In this document: one piece after another, positions 30,087-40,006 of the stretch | Position numbering within the stretch: the first letter of the stretch is position 1 | Layout: each line of letters starts with the position of its first letter | NCBI RefSeq assembly: GCF_000410515.1 | Contig: NC_021500.1 | Location: 4,526,001 to 4,590,000, forward strand | Direction of reading: 5' to 3' | Length of the DNA stretch: 64,000 bases | Origin: Enterobacter sp. R4-368 | Lineage (GTDB): Bacteria > Pseudomonadota > Gammaproteobacteria > Enterobacterales > Enterobacteriaceae | Made by a program: the position numbers and the translations under genes | The notes under the pieces: generated by a model | Seen by the model: only the letters and a program-made list of their open reading frames with translations | What the model was told of the DNA's origin: nothing | Database searches by the model: none

Positions 30087-31010
30087 TTACTCGGCTTTTT
30101 TGCGAAACAGCATTTTTTTCACACCCATGCCGAATGCTGCCACGGCGATCAGGCCAAGTTTCCAGAACTTCAGCAGCGTCACGCCGATAAGCGCCAGCAG
30201 GCCCAGTTTTTTCGCCGCCAGGCCGCCAATCAGCGCCGCCAGGCCATATTCGGCAATCTTGTCGGTAGAAGCATTAAAGTCGCTGTATTTTTTGCCGTCG
30301 TTAAAGGTCACGGCGTTAAGTAACGTTTTGGCGAGCGGTTTTTCCTGCTCAACGGTGCCGCGATCGGTTACCAGGTTTAACGACAGATAACCTTCACGAC
30401 CCAGCAGATAGGTGTTGTAGTTAACCCCTTGTTCTTTTTCCGGCACATTGCTGCCAATGTCGCGGATTGCCGCAGACCAAATCAGGCGATGCGTGGCCGC
30501 CTCGTAGGTGGGTTTTTCTACCCAACCCAACACTTCAATTGGCGGGATGCCTTTTTCACTACGCTCTTTATTGCCGGCTTTGGTGCCCTCCTGCAAATTA
30601 CTCAGCAGTTCGTCGGCGTCCCAGTCTTTGGCATCGTCATCTTTGATATAACCGGCATTGGCATATTCAATGGAAACAAAGCCCGAAATATCATTGCTAA
30701 ATACCAGCCCATAAAAAGAGTTGTTATCAACATGGTTGCCAAGCGCACGCATAAATACCGCTGCCTGCTGCGACGGAATATAAGCGAAACCTTCAGGCAG
30801 GTTCAGAATCGCCTGATTACCGAGATCAATTTTATGCGGGCCGTGAATACTGGCACGCTGCATATTTTCAACGGCTTGCTTTAATTGTGCTTCCTGACCG
30901 GAGGCGGGTGTTTGCGCATTCTCATCGGCGACAGCGGCACTGCAGAAACCCAGTAACAGCGCCGCAGCCAGAGAAATGGCGCGGGTCATGCGGAGGAATT
31001 GATTCATCAT
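30087..31010 (-). CDS. DUF2167-type exported, membrane-anchored protein
   Basis: A 307-residue protein (start at MMNQFLRMTR after ACGGGACT). A signal peptide (about 1-28, ending SAAVA) is followed by a soluble domain with blocks GPHKIDLGNQAILNLPEGF and GLVFSNDISGFVSIEY typical of the DUF2167 family. Near the C-terminus come hydrophobic stretches (about 252-292) and a basic tail (KKMLFRKKAE). The topology is therefore a periplasmic domain with a C-terminal anchor. No known function. Operon with the M50 protease. A start 17 codons upstream is possible but would bury the signal peptide. Confidence 0.8.
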   Translation of the reverse strand: MMNQFLRMTRAISLAAALLLGFCSAAVADENAQTPASGQEAQLKQAVENMQRASIHGPHKIDLGNQAILNLPEGFAYIPSQQAAVFMRALGNHVDNNSFYGLVFSNDISGFVSIEYANAGYIKDDDAKDWDADELLSNLQEGTKAGNKERSEKGIPPIEVLGWVEKPTYEAATHRLIWSAAIRDIGSNVPEKEQGVNYNTYLLGREGYLSLNLVTDRGTVEQEKPLAKTLLNAVTFNDGKKYSDFNASTDKIAEYGLAALIGGLAAKKLGLLALIGVTLLKFWKLGLIAVAAFGMGVKKMLFRKKAE

Positions 31011-31182
31011 AGTCCCGTAATTTTTTACCCGGCGTCCATCGACGGGCTTTTTTCTTGCCATAACAAAAACTGGCTGCTGACAATTTTATGTTGCCAACTG
31101 ACCAGTCAGAGATCGTTATTATGTTGCTTATTTAAAGCGGGGCTATTACATCATATCCGGCGAAATGGAACCATCCCCCTAA

Positions 31183-32652
31183 TTATTGTGGTGTAAGTTG
31201 ATAACGATATCCGTCGCCCTCTGGTACAAATTCAAGCCGGTGGGTAATACAAGCGGGCGCGTCTCCGGCGTGGTGCGAAACAAATAACAACTGGGTTTCA
31301 CCTTCGCTAATTAATACATCAACAAAGCGGCGAATAAGCTGGCGGTTTAAAGGATCAAGACCCTGTAACGGTTCATCAAGAATGAGCAGCGTTGGGTGCT
31401 TGACCAGCGCACGCACAATCAGCGCCAGCCGCTGCTGACCCCAGGAGAGGCTATTAAACGGTGCGTCGGCGGTGCGCGCATCGAAACCTAAAATATCCAG
31501 CCAGCGCTGTGCCAGTTTGTGCTGCTTATCCGAAACGGCCTGGTAAATACCAATCGAGTCGAAATAGCCAGAGAGGATCACATTGCGTACGTTGGTGCTG
31601 ACGCGGTAATCCAGATGCAGGCTGCTGCTGACATAGCCAATATGCTTTTTGATATCCCAGATGGTTTCACCGCTGCCGCGACGACGGCCAAACAGGGTCA
31701 AATCGTTGCTGTAGCCCTGCGGATGATCGCCGGTTATCAGGCTTAATAGTGTCGATTTGCCCGCGCCGTTCGGGCCGACGATCTGCCAGTGCTCGCCGGG
31801 CTTTACCGTCCATGAAAGGTGATCGATGATTGGCCGGTCGTTATAAGAGACGACGCCATCGTTCAGCACGATAAGCGGCGCGTCTGCGTTCAATGTTTCG
31901 CGCGCCGGGGGCGCATCCGGTTCCGGCAACGTGATACCGGATAATTTTTCGCTGTGGGCTAACTGGGCGATCAACGCTTGTTGCAGCAGGGCTGCTTTTT
32001 CTCCGGTCTCTGTGAGCGAGCAATCCACCAGAACCCCGGCGTGTTGTACGAAGTCCGGGATCTCATCAAAGCGGTTCAGCACCAGCACCAGCGTAAAGCC
32101 GTCAGCATTGAGGCGCGCGAGCAGTTCTGCCAGTTGCTGGCGTGAATGGACGTCAAGCCCGTCGAAAGGCTCGTCAAGGATCAGTAACTCCGGTTCGGCC
32201 ATCAGGGCCTGGCAGAGCAGCGTTTTCCGGGTTTCACCGGTCGAGAGGTATTTAAAGCGTCTCTCCAGCAGATGCGAGATGCCAAACTGCGCCGCCAGTT
32301 GTGCGCAGCGCTGCGCGTCTTGCACTTCATCCTGAATAATCTCGGCGGTGGTACGCCCGGTATCCTCTTCATCGGGGCTGAGCATATCGGTGTTATTGCG
32401 CTGCCACTCGTCGATGACCAGCTTTTGCAACTGCTCAAAAGAGAGGCGGGTGAGGCGGGTAAACTGGCACTGGCGTTCACCTTTCAGTAAGGTCAATTCA
32501 CCCGCCAGCGCGCGAGCCAGCGCTGACTTGCCGCTGCCATTCGCGCCGACAAAAGCCCAGCTTTCGCCAGCGCGTAGCGCCAAGTGTTCAATGTGCAGCG
32601 TGCGGGTGTCGCTAAGACGAAACGTGCCTTGCGAAATTTGCAATGATGACAT
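31183..32652 (-). CDS. modF: Molybdate-operon ABC ATPase ModF
   Basis: A soluble protein with two ABC-type ATPase domains in tandem, 489 residues (E. coli 490). The Walker A motifs GANGSGKSA and GPNGAGKST and the signature regions LSTGETRK and LSWGQQRL are present. The start MSSLQISQGTF fits E. coli. It follows modE by 67 bases on the same strand, as in the E. coli modEF operon. Its role in molybdate handling is not defined. Confidence 0.96.
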   Translation of the reverse strand: MSSLQISQGTFRLSDTRTLHIEHLALRAGESWAFVGANGSGKSALARALAGELTLLKGERQCQFTRLTRLSFEQLQKLVIDEWQRNNTDMLSPDEEDTGRTTAEIIQDEVQDAQRCAQLAAQFGISHLLERRFKYLSTGETRKTLLCQALMAEPELLILDEPFDGLDVHSRQQLAELLARLNADGFTLVLVLNRFDEIPDFVQHAGVLVDCSLTETGEKAALLQQALIAQLAHSEKLSGITLPEPDAPPARETLNADAPLIVLNDGVVSYNDRPIIDHLSWTVKPGEHWQIVGPNGAGKSTLLSLITGDHPQGYSNDLTLFGRRRGSGETIWDIKKHIGYVSSSLHLDYRVSTNVRNVILSGYFDSIGIYQAVSDKQHKLAQRWLDILGFDARTADAPFNSLSWGQQRLALIVRALVKHPTLLILDEPLQGLDPLNRQLIRRFVDVLISEGETQLLFVSHHAGDAPACITHRLEFVPEGDGYRYQLTPQ

Positions 32653-32719
32653 TATGTATCCCATTTTTTGCAGCGTAGAAACTCAGGGATACGTGCAATG
32701 GGCTATCTTGTCAATGCGA

Positions 32720-33508
32720 TTAGCATAACGTGGCGATAATCACGCGATCGGCATTAAAATATGCGGTCACTTCGCTCTGTTCCTGCAAATTATCCATCTC
32801 TTGCGTCGGCACGGTGGCGCAGAGCAACTGGCCGTCAGGCAGCGTCATCAGCACCTCACTTTGCTGCTCGCCGCGCTCAATATGGCTGATGCGCCCGGTA
32901 AGCTGGTTATCGGCCTGCGCGGCGCGTTTAGCATCCTGCGTAATGCTCACCCACGGCGCTTTCAGCAGCACCAGCACCTCTTTGCCTTCGTCGAGGCCCA
33001 GGCGTTCGCCGCTTTGCGCGGTAATAGCGACTTTGAGGCGGGTTTCACCGTCTGCCAGCAGCACGTCGACATGTTGCTGCACGTGGTCGTGGTCGCGCGC
33101 GGTAATGGTGCCAAACCACTGATTGCGGGCGCTGGTCTGCAACGAGAAACGCGAAATCGCCGCCAGCAGGCTGTTTAAAGGCAGAGCGTCATCATCACTC
33201 AGCACGTCAAACGCTTTTTGCTGGATTTGCGCCAGCAGATCGTAAAGCTCAATCAAACGCTGCCCGTAGCGCGTCACCACCGCGCCGCCACCGCCTTTGC
33301 CGCCGGTCGCGCGGTCAACCAGCGTCTGTTCGCTGAGTTGGTTCATCTCATTAATGGCATCCCAGGCGCTTTTATAACTGATAGCGGCGTTCTTCGCGCC
33401 CTGGCTGATGGATCCGGTTTCAACAATCTGCTTGAGCAGAGAAATACGGCGCGGATCGGCAAAAAGGCGCTGCTGGAGTTTGAGTGTGAGGAGAATTTCA
33501 GCCTGCAT
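32720..33508 (-). CDS. modE: Molybdate-responsive transcriptional regulator ModE
   Basis: A molybdate-binding regulator that represses modABC and activates Moco genes. It has 262 residues, as in E. coli. The N-terminal winged helix-turn-helix contains SISQGAKNAAISYKSAWDAI, and two C-terminal molbindin domains contain SARNQWFGTI and the Ser/Lys anion-site region. ModE-type operators are found before modA and moaA in this same window. Confidence 0.98.
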   Translation of the reverse strand: MQAEILLTLKLQQRLFADPRRISLLKQIVETGSISQGAKNAAISYKSAWDAINEMNQLSEQTLVDRATGGKGGGGAVVTRYGQRLIELYDLLAQIQQKAFDVLSDDDALPLNSLLAAISRFSLQTSARNQWFGTITARDHDHVQQHVDVLLADGETRLKVAITAQSGERLGLDEGKEVLVLLKAPWVSITQDAKRAAQADNQLTGRISHIERGEQQSEVLMTLPDGQLLCATVPTQEMDNLQEQSEVTAYFNADRVIIATLC

Positions 33509-33672
33509 TACGCAATGTCCTGGCAAAAGAACTATTGTGAAGGAAAACCGTCACTACGCCTAGCCTGATGCCGGTGAATGCGCATAACGCTGCGAGGCCA
33601 ATCGCACAAAAGGCGAGTGTTTATCACCTGAATCAGGCTAGAATGCCTCGTTCACAATTTCTGGAGACGACT

Positions 33673-33822
33673 ATGTTTGAGTTGTTGAAAAGCCTGGTGT
33701 TTGCCGTCGTCATGGTGCCTGTCGTGATGGCGATTATCCTGGGGCTGATTTATGGTCTGGGTGAAGTGTTTAACGTGTTTTCCGGCGTCGGTCGCCGCGA
33801 CCAAAGCCGTCAGCAACGCTGA
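33673..33822 (+). CDS. acrZ: AcrAB-TolC efflux accessory small protein AcrZ
   Basis: A 49-residue single-span inner-membrane protein ([20 protein letters not shown]) that binds AcrB and changes its drug preference. Same length as E. coli AcrZ, with a variable polar tail. The start at ATG 33673 follows CTGGAGACGACT. It lies divergent from modE and upstream of modA, as in E. coli. Confidence 0.96.
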   Translation: MFELLKSLVFAVVMVPVVMAIILGLIYGLGEVFNVFSGVGRRDQSRQQR

Positions 33823-33833
33823 TCCTCTCTTGC

Positions 33834-33860
33834 AAACGCCCGCTTTCGCGGGCGTTTATC
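33834..33860 (+). terminator. Terminator after acrZ
   Basis: A perfect 10-bp stem (AAACGCCCGC / GCGGGCGTTT) with loop TTTC; short T tract. Confidence 0.85.
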
Positions 33861-33960
33861 TGTCAGATATTCAAGATCTCGTTACTTCCTGCCGATATAT
33901 TTATATAGGTTGCTAATTCTTGATGGGTATTACCTAACCGCCGGGAAACTCTGGTAATAT

Positions 33961-33984
33961 CGTTATGTTTCTACGTATATAACG
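33961..33984. promoter_or_regulatory. ModE operator of modABC
   Basis: A 24-base inverted repeat running from CGTTATGT to TATATAACG, closely matching the ModE-binding site of the E. coli modA promoter. It lies 20 bases before modA, where bound ModE-molybdate would block transcription. Confidence 0.85.
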
Positions 33985-34003
33985 ACACTCACAGGAGTTC
34001 CAG

Positions 34004-34777
34004 ATGGCACGTACATGGTTACGCTTTTTTGCCGCGGCGACATTAACGCTCTCCATTGCCGGGCATGCGCTGGCGGATGAAGGTAAAATTACCGTTTTTG
34101 CAGCAGCATCACTGACTAACGCAATGCAGGATATTGCGGCGGCCTATAAAAAAGAGAAAAACGTTGAGGTGGTCTCCTCGTTTGCTTCTTCTTCTACTCT
34201 GGCGCGTCAGATTGAAGCGGGAGCGCCAGCGGATCTGTTCATTTCAGCCGATCAGAAATGGATGGATTACGCGGTAGATAAAAAAGCTATCGATACCGCA
34301 ACCCGCGCAACACTGCTCGGTAACAGCCTGGTGGTTGTGGCACCCAAAAACAGTGCGCAGGGCGATATCGTTATTAATGCTAAAACCGACTGGAACAGTC
34401 TGCTGAAAGGCGGGCGTCTGGCCGTTGGCGACCCGGAACATGTTCCGGCGGGGATTTATGCCAAAGAAGCGTTGACCAAACTGGGCGCATGGGAAACCCT
34501 GTCGCCGAAGCTGGCTCCGGCGGAAGATGTGCGCGGTGCGCTGGCGCTGGTGGAGCGCAGCGAAGCGCCGCTTGGCATTGTCTACGGCTCGGACGCGGTT
34601 GCCAGTAAAGGGGTGAAAGTGGTCGGGACCTTCCCGGAAGATTCACACCAAAAAGTTGAGTACCCGCTGGCTATTATCGACGGCCATAAAAACGCGACGG
34701 TAACGGCGTTTTATGACTATCTGAAAGGCCCGCAGGCTTCTGAAATCTTTAAACGTTACGGATTTACTACGCACTAA
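34004..34777 (+). CDS. modA: Molybdate-binding periplasmic protein
   Basis: The solute receptor of the high-affinity molybdate ABC importer. It has 257 residues, as in E. coli, with a signal peptide (about 1-24, ending GHALA). The anion-site serines lie in AAASLTNAM and SFASSSTL. Its stop codon overlaps the modB start (TAATG). Confidence 0.98.
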   Translation: MARTWLRFFAAATLTLSIAGHALADEGKITVFAAASLTNAMQDIAAAYKKEKNVEVVSSFASSSTLARQIEAGAPADLFISADQKWMDYAVDKKAIDTATRATLLGNSLVVVAPKNSAQGDIVINAKTDWNSLLKGGRLAVGDPEHVPAGIYAKEALTKLGAWETLSPKLAPAEDVRGALALVERSEAPLGIVYGSDAVASKGVKVVGTFPEDSHQKVEYPLAIIDGHKNATVTAFYDYLKGPQASEIFKRYGFTTH

Positions 34778-35466
34778 TGATATTGACGGATCCCGAATGG
34801 CAGGCGGTATTGCTGAGCCTGAAAGTCTCATCCCTGGCAGTGGTTTTCAGTTTGCCGTTTGGGATCTTTTTTGCCTGGCTGCTGGTGCGCTGCACGTTTC
34901 CGGGCAAAGCGCTGCTCGACAGTGTGCTGCACCTGCCGCTGGTGCTGCCGCCGGTGGTGGTGGGGTATTTATTGCTGGTGGCGATGGGGCGGCGCGGTTT
35001 CATTGGTCAGTGGTTGTATGACTGGTTTGGTATCACCTTTGCCTTTAGCTGGCGCGGCGCGGTGCTGGCCGCAGCGGTGATGTCGTTCCCGCTGATGGTG
35101 CGCGCTATCCGTCTGGCGCTGGAGGGCGTAGATACCAAACTGGAGCAGGCAGCCCGCACGTTAGGTGCCGGGCGCTGGCGCGTTTTTCTCACCATTACGT
35201 TACCGCTTACTTTGCCGGGGATTATTGTCGGCACGGTGCTGGCCTTTGCCCGTTCACTGGGTGAATTTGGAGCGACGATCACCTTTGTTTCCAATATTCC
35301 GGGCGAAACCCGCACTATTCCCTCTGCAATGTACACCCTGATTCAGACGCCCGGCGGTGAAGGCGCGGCGGCGCGGTTATGTATTATCTCGATAGTGCTG
35401 GCACTGGTTTCGCTGTTGGTTTCCGAATGGCTGGCCCGCATTAGCCGCGAAAGGACAGGGAGGTAA
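34777..35466 (+). CDS. modB: Molybdate ABC transporter permease
   Basis: The inner-membrane channel of the molybdate importer. It has 229 residues with five or six helices and the EAA loop ending in LGEFGATI, which contacts ModC. It overlaps modA by one base; modC begins four bases after it ends. Confidence 0.98.
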   Translation: MILTDPEWQAVLLSLKVSSLAVVFSLPFGIFFAWLLVRCTFPGKALLDSVLHLPLVLPPVVVGYLLLVAMGRRGFIGQWLYDWFGITFAFSWRGAVLAAAVMSFPLMVRAIRLALEGVDTKLEQAARTLGAGRWRVFLTITLPLTLPGIIVGTVLAFARSLGEFGATITFVSNIPGETRTIPSAMYTLIQTPGGEGAAARLCIISIVLALVSLLVSEWLARISRERTGR

Positions 35467-35469
35467 GTC

Positions 35470-36528
35470 ATGCTGGAACTCAACTTCACCCAGACACTGG
35501 GTACGCATCGCTTACACATTGCTGAAACGCTGCCTGCCAGCGGCATCACCGCGATTTTTGGCGTTTCGGGCGCCGGGAAAACCTCGTTGATCAACGCGAT
35601 TGGCGGCCTGACACACCCACAGCAAGGGCGGATAGCGCTGAATAATCGCGTGCTGTTTGATACCGAAAGCAAGATTTGCCTGCCGCCGGAGAAGCGGCGT
35701 GTCGGCTATGTTTTCCAGGACGCGCGGCTGTTTCCGCATTACAAAGTGCGCGGAAATCTGCGTTACGGCATGGCCAAATCCATGGCTGGTCAGTTCGACA
35801 AACTGGTGGCGTTACTCGGTATTGAACCGTTGCTGGATCGTTTACCCGGTGGGCTTTCCGGCGGAGAAAAGCAGCGTGTGGCGATTGGCCGTGCGCTGTT
35901 AACCGCGCCGGAATTGCTGCTGCTGGATGAACCGCTGGCGTCGCTGGATATTCCTCGTAAGCGCGAGCTGCTGCCGTACCTGCAACGGCTGGCGCGGGAG
36001 ATCAATATTCCGATGCTGTACGTCAGCCACTCCCTGGATGAAATCCTGCATCTGGCAGATAAAGTGATGGTGCTGGAGGCGGGAGAAGTAAAAGCCTTCG
36101 GCAGTCTGGAGGATGTCTGGGGCAGCCGCGTGATGAACCCGTGGTTACCGGCGGAGCAGCAAAGTAGCGTGTTGAAAGTGGTGGTGCTGGAGCACCATCC
36201 GCACTATGCGATGACGGCGCTGGCGCTTGGCGATCAGCATATTTGGGTTAACAAGGTCGACCTTCCGCTGCAAAGCGCGCTGCGGATCCGTATTCAGGCG
36301 ACAGATGTTTCGCTGGTGCTGCAGCCGCCGATGAATACCAGTATCCGTAATATTCTGCGTGCGAAAGTGGCGCAATGTTTTGATATCGACGGCCAGGTGG
36401 AAGTGCAACTGGAAGTAGGCAGCCGCACCCTGTGGGCGCGCATCAGTCCGTGGGCCAGAGATGAGCTGGCCGTGAAGCCGGGTCAGTGGTTATATGCGCA
36501 AATCAAAAGCGTGTCGATAACCGCCTGA
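35470..36528 (+). CDS. modC: Molybdate ABC transporter ATP-binding protein
   Basis: Powers molybdate import. It has 352 residues. Walker [10 protein letters not shown], signature [15 protein letters not shown], Walker [13 protein letters not shown] and switch His in YVSHSLDEI are all canonical. A C-terminal TOBE/molbindin domain (about 290-350) can sense molybdate. Last gene of modABC. Confidence 0.98.
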   Translation: MLELNFTQTLGTHRLHIAETLPASGITAIFGVSGAGKTSLINAIGGLTHPQQGRIALNNRVLFDTESKICLPPEKRRVGYVFQDARLFPHYKVRGNLRYGMAKSMAGQFDKLVALLGIEPLLDRLPGGLSGGEKQRVAIGRALLTAPELLLLDEPLASLDIPRKRELLPYLQRLAREINIPMLYVSHSLDEILHLADKVMVLEAGEVKAFGSLEDVWGSRVMNPWLPAEQQSSVLKVVVLEHHPHYAMTALALGDQHIWVNKVDLPLQSALRIRIQATDVSLVLQPPMNTSIRNILRAKVAQCFDIDGQVEVQLEVGSRTLWARISPWARDELAVKPGQWLYAQIKSVSITA

Positions 36529-36629
36529 TCGCCGGATGCGATGCATTGTGGGCGGTCATCAGCCCGCGCCCGGTATTAGCCCCTGACGCAGGGGCATAAG
36601 CTTTTCACCCGGCTAATCCGGACGGGGGT
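36529..36629. repeat. REP-like palindromes between modC and ybhA
   Basis: The convergent gap is filled with short palindromes: a GCCGGATGCGATGC start typical of REP, a GCCCCTGACGCAGGGGC hairpin at 36579-36595, and a closing ACCCGGCTAATCCGG. They may act as terminators or mRNA stabilisers for both genes. Confidence 0.5.
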
Positions 36630-37448
36630 TTACAGCAGTTCGTTGTAGATAAATTGCGCGATGCTGTCGACGGTGTTGTCGCCAATCACCACGTTAGCAT
36701 GGGCTTTTACCGCGTCATCGGCATTGCCCATCGCCACGCCGACACCAGCGGCTTCCAGCATGCTGATATCGTTATAGTTATCACCAAACGCCACCACGTC
36801 CTTCATCGATAGCCCCTGTGACGCCACCCATTCGCTCAGACGTTTGCCTTTGCTGTTGCCCGCGCGGGCGATATCGACCTGATCATGCCATGACCATTCG
36901 CACTCCAGCCCCAGCGTTTGCTCCACGTGCTGGGCAAAATTTTTCAGTTTCTGCGTGTCGGTATCGGTGAGCGCAAATTTCCAGATCGCCTCAACCTCCT
37001 GCGCCGCTGTGCTCAGGGAAGCCACTTGCCGAAAGACCGGGCGCTGCTCTGGCGGCAACTGTTGCGCCCAGGTGTTGGTGCGCTCAACATGGCCGGTTGG
37101 CTTTTCATACAGCATGGCGTTGTCGACGTACATCAGACCGTGAACCGCGTGCTCATCAAGCAGTGTGATCAACTGCTGCGCCTGTAAAACCGGCAACGGA
37201 TCGGCGCTTAACACTTTTTTTGCATGATAATCATACAAATAAGTGCCATTACAACAAATTGCAGGTGTATCCAGCGCCAGTGCCTGATAAAAAGGGTGGA
37301 TGGCAACATGATGCCGACCTGTCACGATAATCAGTTGATGACCGGCGGCTTTTGCGCGAGCCAGCGCTTCAAGGGATGAGGGCAGAAGCGTTTTTTTCGG
37401 GGTCAGTAGCGTACCGTCTAAATCCAGTGCAATCACGCGCGAAGTCAT
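36630..37448 (-). CDS. ybhA: HAD-superfamily sugar/pyridoxal phosphatase YbhA
   Basis: A Cof-type (type IIB) HAD phosphatase of 272 residues, the same length as E. coli YbhA, which acts on pyridoxal 5'-phosphate and sugar phosphates. Motif I is DLDGTLL at the N-terminus, motif II IIVTGR, and motif IV FGDNYNDISML. Transcribed away from pgl. Confidence 0.95.
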   Translation of the reverse strand: MTSRVIALDLDGTLLTPKKTLLPSSLEALARAKAAGHQLIIVTGRHHVAIHPFYQALALDTPAICCNGTYLYDYHAKKVLSADPLPVLQAQQLITLLDEHAVHGLMYVDNAMLYEKPTGHVERTNTWAQQLPPEQRPVFRQVASLSTAAQEVEAIWKFALTDTDTQKLKNFAQHVEQTLGLECEWSWHDQVDIARAGNSKGKRLSEWVASQGLSMKDVVAFGDNYNDISMLEAAGVGVAMGNADDAVKAHANVVIGDNTVDSIAQFIYNELL

Positions 37449-37604
37449 ATCGTATTCCGTGGTCGATGTTGAAATTCAAATGTCCGGGGATGGTACACCG
37501 GGTCACCGGCTGCGCAAAATCTCCGGGTAAAATTCAGCATCAACCAACAAAAGCAGCTATCCTGGTTACTTAATGCAAAAAAGAATTAGAGGAGAGGAGC
37601 GTTC

Positions 37605-38600
37605 ATGAAACAAACCGTTTATACCGCCAGCCCGGAAAGCCAGCAGATCCACGTCTGGCGCCTGAACTCTGAAGGTAGCCTGACGCTTGTCCAGGTGGTG
37701 GATGTGCCCGGCCAGGTGCAGCCGATGGTCGTCAGCCCGGATAAACGTTACCTCTATGTCGGGGTTCGCCCTGAATTTCGCGTTATCGCCTATCGCATCG
37801 CGCCGGATGATGGCGCCCTGACTTTCGCGGCGGAATCGCCGCTGCCGGGCAGCCCGACGCATATCTCAACCGATCGCAGCGGGCGCTTCCTGTTCAGCGC
37901 GTCCTACAACGCGGGCAGTGTGAGCGTCGTCCGTCTGGACGATGGCCTGCCGACCGGGACGGTTGACGTGGTGGAAGGGCTGGAAGGGTGCCACTCGGCG
38001 AATATCTCCCCGGACAACCGCACTCTGTGGACACCGGCACTGAAACAGGATCGCATCTGCCTGTTTACGCTGGCCGATGACGGCAATCTGACGGCGCAGG
38101 AGCCTGCGGAGGTCACCACCGTTGAGGGCGCTGGCCCGCGTCATATGGTGTTTCATCCGAACCAGCGTTTTGCCTACTGCGTCAATGAACTCAACGGTTC
38201 AGTCGATGTCTGGCAGCTCAGCGATGCGCACGGCAACATAGAGTGTGTGCAGACGCTGGATATGATGCCTGCGGATTTCAGCGACACGCGCTGGGCGGCG
38301 GATATTCATATCACGCCGGATGGTCGCCATCTTTATACCTGCGACCGTACCGCCAGCATTATCACCGTGTTCAGCGTTTCGGAAGATGGTAGCGTGCTGG
38401 CGATCGAAGGCTTCCAGCCAACGGAAACGCAGCCGCGCGGCTTCAATATTGATAATCGCGGTCAATACCTGATTGCCGCCGGGCAGAAATCGCACCACAT
38501 TGCGGTGTACGAGATCAGCGGCGAGCAAGGGTTGCTGACCGAGAAATCCCGCTATGCGGTAGGTCAGGGGCCAATGTGGGTGGTGGTTAACGCGTTCTGA
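37605..38600 (+). CDS. pgl: 6-phosphogluconolactonase
   Basis: A seven-bladed beta-propeller lactonase that hydrolyses 6-phosphogluconolactone in the oxidative pentose phosphate pathway. It has 331 residues, as in E. coli Pgl (YbhE type). The N-terminus [18 protein letters not shown] and repeated blade motifs such as [14 protein letters not shown] are characteristic. AGAGGAGAGGAGC precedes the start. Confidence 0.97.
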   Translation: MKQTVYTASPESQQIHVWRLNSEGSLTLVQVVDVPGQVQPMVVSPDKRYLYVGVRPEFRVIAYRIAPDDGALTFAAESPLPGSPTHISTDRSGRFLFSASYNAGSVSVVRLDDGLPTGTVDVVEGLEGCHSANISPDNRTLWTPALKQDRICLFTLADDGNLTAQEPAEVTTVEGAGPRHMVFHPNQRFAYCVNELNGSVDVWQLSDAHGNIECVQTLDMMPADFSDTRWAADIHITPDGRHLYTCDRTASIITVFSVSEDGSVLAIEGFQPTETQPRGFNIDNRGQYLIAAGQKSHHIAVYEISGEQGLLTEKSRYAVGQGPMWVVVNAF

Positions 38601-38617
38601 TGCTGCATTTCACGCAT

Positions 38618-38648
38618 AAAAAAACCTCGCCACGGCGAGGTTTTTTCT
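38618..38648. terminator. Terminator between pgl and ybhC
   Basis: CCTCGCC-AC-GGCGAGG with seven As before and six Ts after; bidirectional between the two convergent genes. Confidence 0.95.
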
Positions 38649-38661
38649 TATCAGGAGAGGC

Positions 38662-39945
38662 TTATTTTTTCGGCATCGCCACAACCTGGCTACCAACGCC
38701 GCGGTTGTTGAACTCCCACATGCGGTTGAACTGCGGGTTGTTCAGCTCGCGCTGCACGTTGCCTTTATCGTCAACGGTTCCGGTGTTGCCGGCATAAGCA
38801 CGGCCGGAAACAGCGGCATCGGCCCACGGTTTCGCTACATTAAAGCCTTCGTTGATTACGCTATCGCGGATCACCACCTGGCCGTTGGTGTTGCCATCAA
38901 CATCCAGTGAACGGCCGAGCTGTGCCACACCGTTACCGGCGGCGTTAAAGCGGCTGTTGACGGCGAGGAAACCGTAATACAGGTTAGACAGGGTGGCTGG
39001 TGCGAACACATAACCTTCCTGCTGGGTGCGCGAGTTTACTACGCGGAAGTCGGTGTTATCAAACACCACCGCGCCGCGACCGGCCACGATATCGACATCG
39101 CCTTCAAGATAGCTGTTGGTCACCAGCGTACGGGGCTGGCGATCGGTACGCAGGGTGTTATCCACGCCGCTGTTGGTAACAAAGAAGGTGTTCTGGCGAC
39201 CCAGAATATTGACGTTGTTGATCTGCACTTTATCGCCATCGCTGCGCAGCGCCACCGCCTGGTGGTTACCCGCATCAACGCTGTCACCCAGCGTATTTTC
39301 AATGGTCAGGTTTTGCAGTTGCAGGCCGTTATTCTGTGACCAGAAGACCGCAGAACACATTACGCCGACAGTTGCGGTACGTTTGCTCTGGCAGTTATCG
39401 AACATATACCATGCCGGTTTGCCCGGCATGTATTTGCCCGACGGATTGACCAGACGACGCCAGCTGTTCGGGTCCATTTCGGCATCAATAGCCTGTTTGA
39501 TTTTCACATCCAGCGCTTTCTCGCCGGTACCGTAAATGGTCACGCTGCCGGACGCGGCAGGCACATAAACCGTACCTTCATATTCACCCGGCATCACCGC
39601 GATGTACTGACGATCGCTGGCGTGTTTGTTGATTGCCGCGTCTACCGCTGCCTGAATGGTGGTATGTGTCACACCCGGCGTACCGGCCGGGCCGACCACG
39701 AAGTTCGCTTTTTCTGGCAGACGGATGGCGACCGGTTTCCATGCCGCGTTATCCGGCGTCATGGCGGTAAAATAGCGGTCCGCTACAAAGTTTTTCGCTT
39801 CACCTGCGCTGAGGATCGGGCGCGCGGCGGTGCCAGGCGCTTTCTGTTCAGACGGACGTTCCGCCGGCGGGGTTGAGCTACAGGCGGTCAGTGTCACGCC
39901 AAAAGCGAGCGCCAGCGCCAGACGGGAAACCGATGATGTGTTCAA
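38662..39945 (-). CDS. ybhC: YbhC outer-membrane lipoprotein, pectinesterase family
   Basis: A lipoprotein with a right-handed beta-helix of the pectin methylesterase family; E. coli YbhC is reported as an acyl-CoA thioesterase. It has 427 residues, as in E. coli, if started at a TTG at 39945 that follows CTGGAGCTCCCC; the first in-frame ATG lies seven codons upstream. The lipobox gives the lipidated Cys at position 22 (LTAC-SS). Blocks such as TIQAAVDAAI and GRQNTFFVTNSG are family hallmarks. Confidence 0.93.
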   Translation of the reverse strand: MNTSSVSRLALALAFGVTLTACSSTPPAERPSEQKAPGTAARPILSAGEAKNFVADRYFTAMTPDNAAWKPVAIRLPEKANFVVGPAGTPGVTHTTIQAAVDAAINKHASDRQYIAVMPGEYEGTVYVPAASGSVTIYGTGEKALDVKIKQAIDAEMDPNSWRRLVNPSGKYMPGKPAWYMFDNCQSKRTATVGVMCSAVFWSQNNGLQLQNLTIENTLGDSVDAGNHQAVALRSDGDKVQINNVNILGRQNTFFVTNSGVDNTLRTDRQPRTLVTNSYLEGDVDIVAGRGAVVFDNTDFRVVNSRTQQEGYVFAPATLSNLYYGFLAVNSRFNAAGNGVAQLGRSLDVDGNTNGQVVIRDSVINEGFNVAKPWADAAVSGRAYAGNTGTVDDKGNVQRELNNPQFNRMWEFNNRGVGSQVVAMPKK

Positions 39946-39991
39946 GGGGAGCTCCAGACTATGCAAAAGTTGAAAGAGGACTTCAAAGCCT

Positions 39992-40006
39992 GCTTTTTTA
40001 TACTAA
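39992..40006. other. Phage lambda attB-like core site, unoccupied
   Basis: GCTTTTTTATACTAA, identical to the 15-base overlap core of lambda attB, at the same place as in E. coli (between ybhC and ybhB, between gal and bio). The flanks also match as I recall them: GCCT before, and TTGAGCGAAACGG after except for one base. No prophage is present. Confidence 0.85.
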
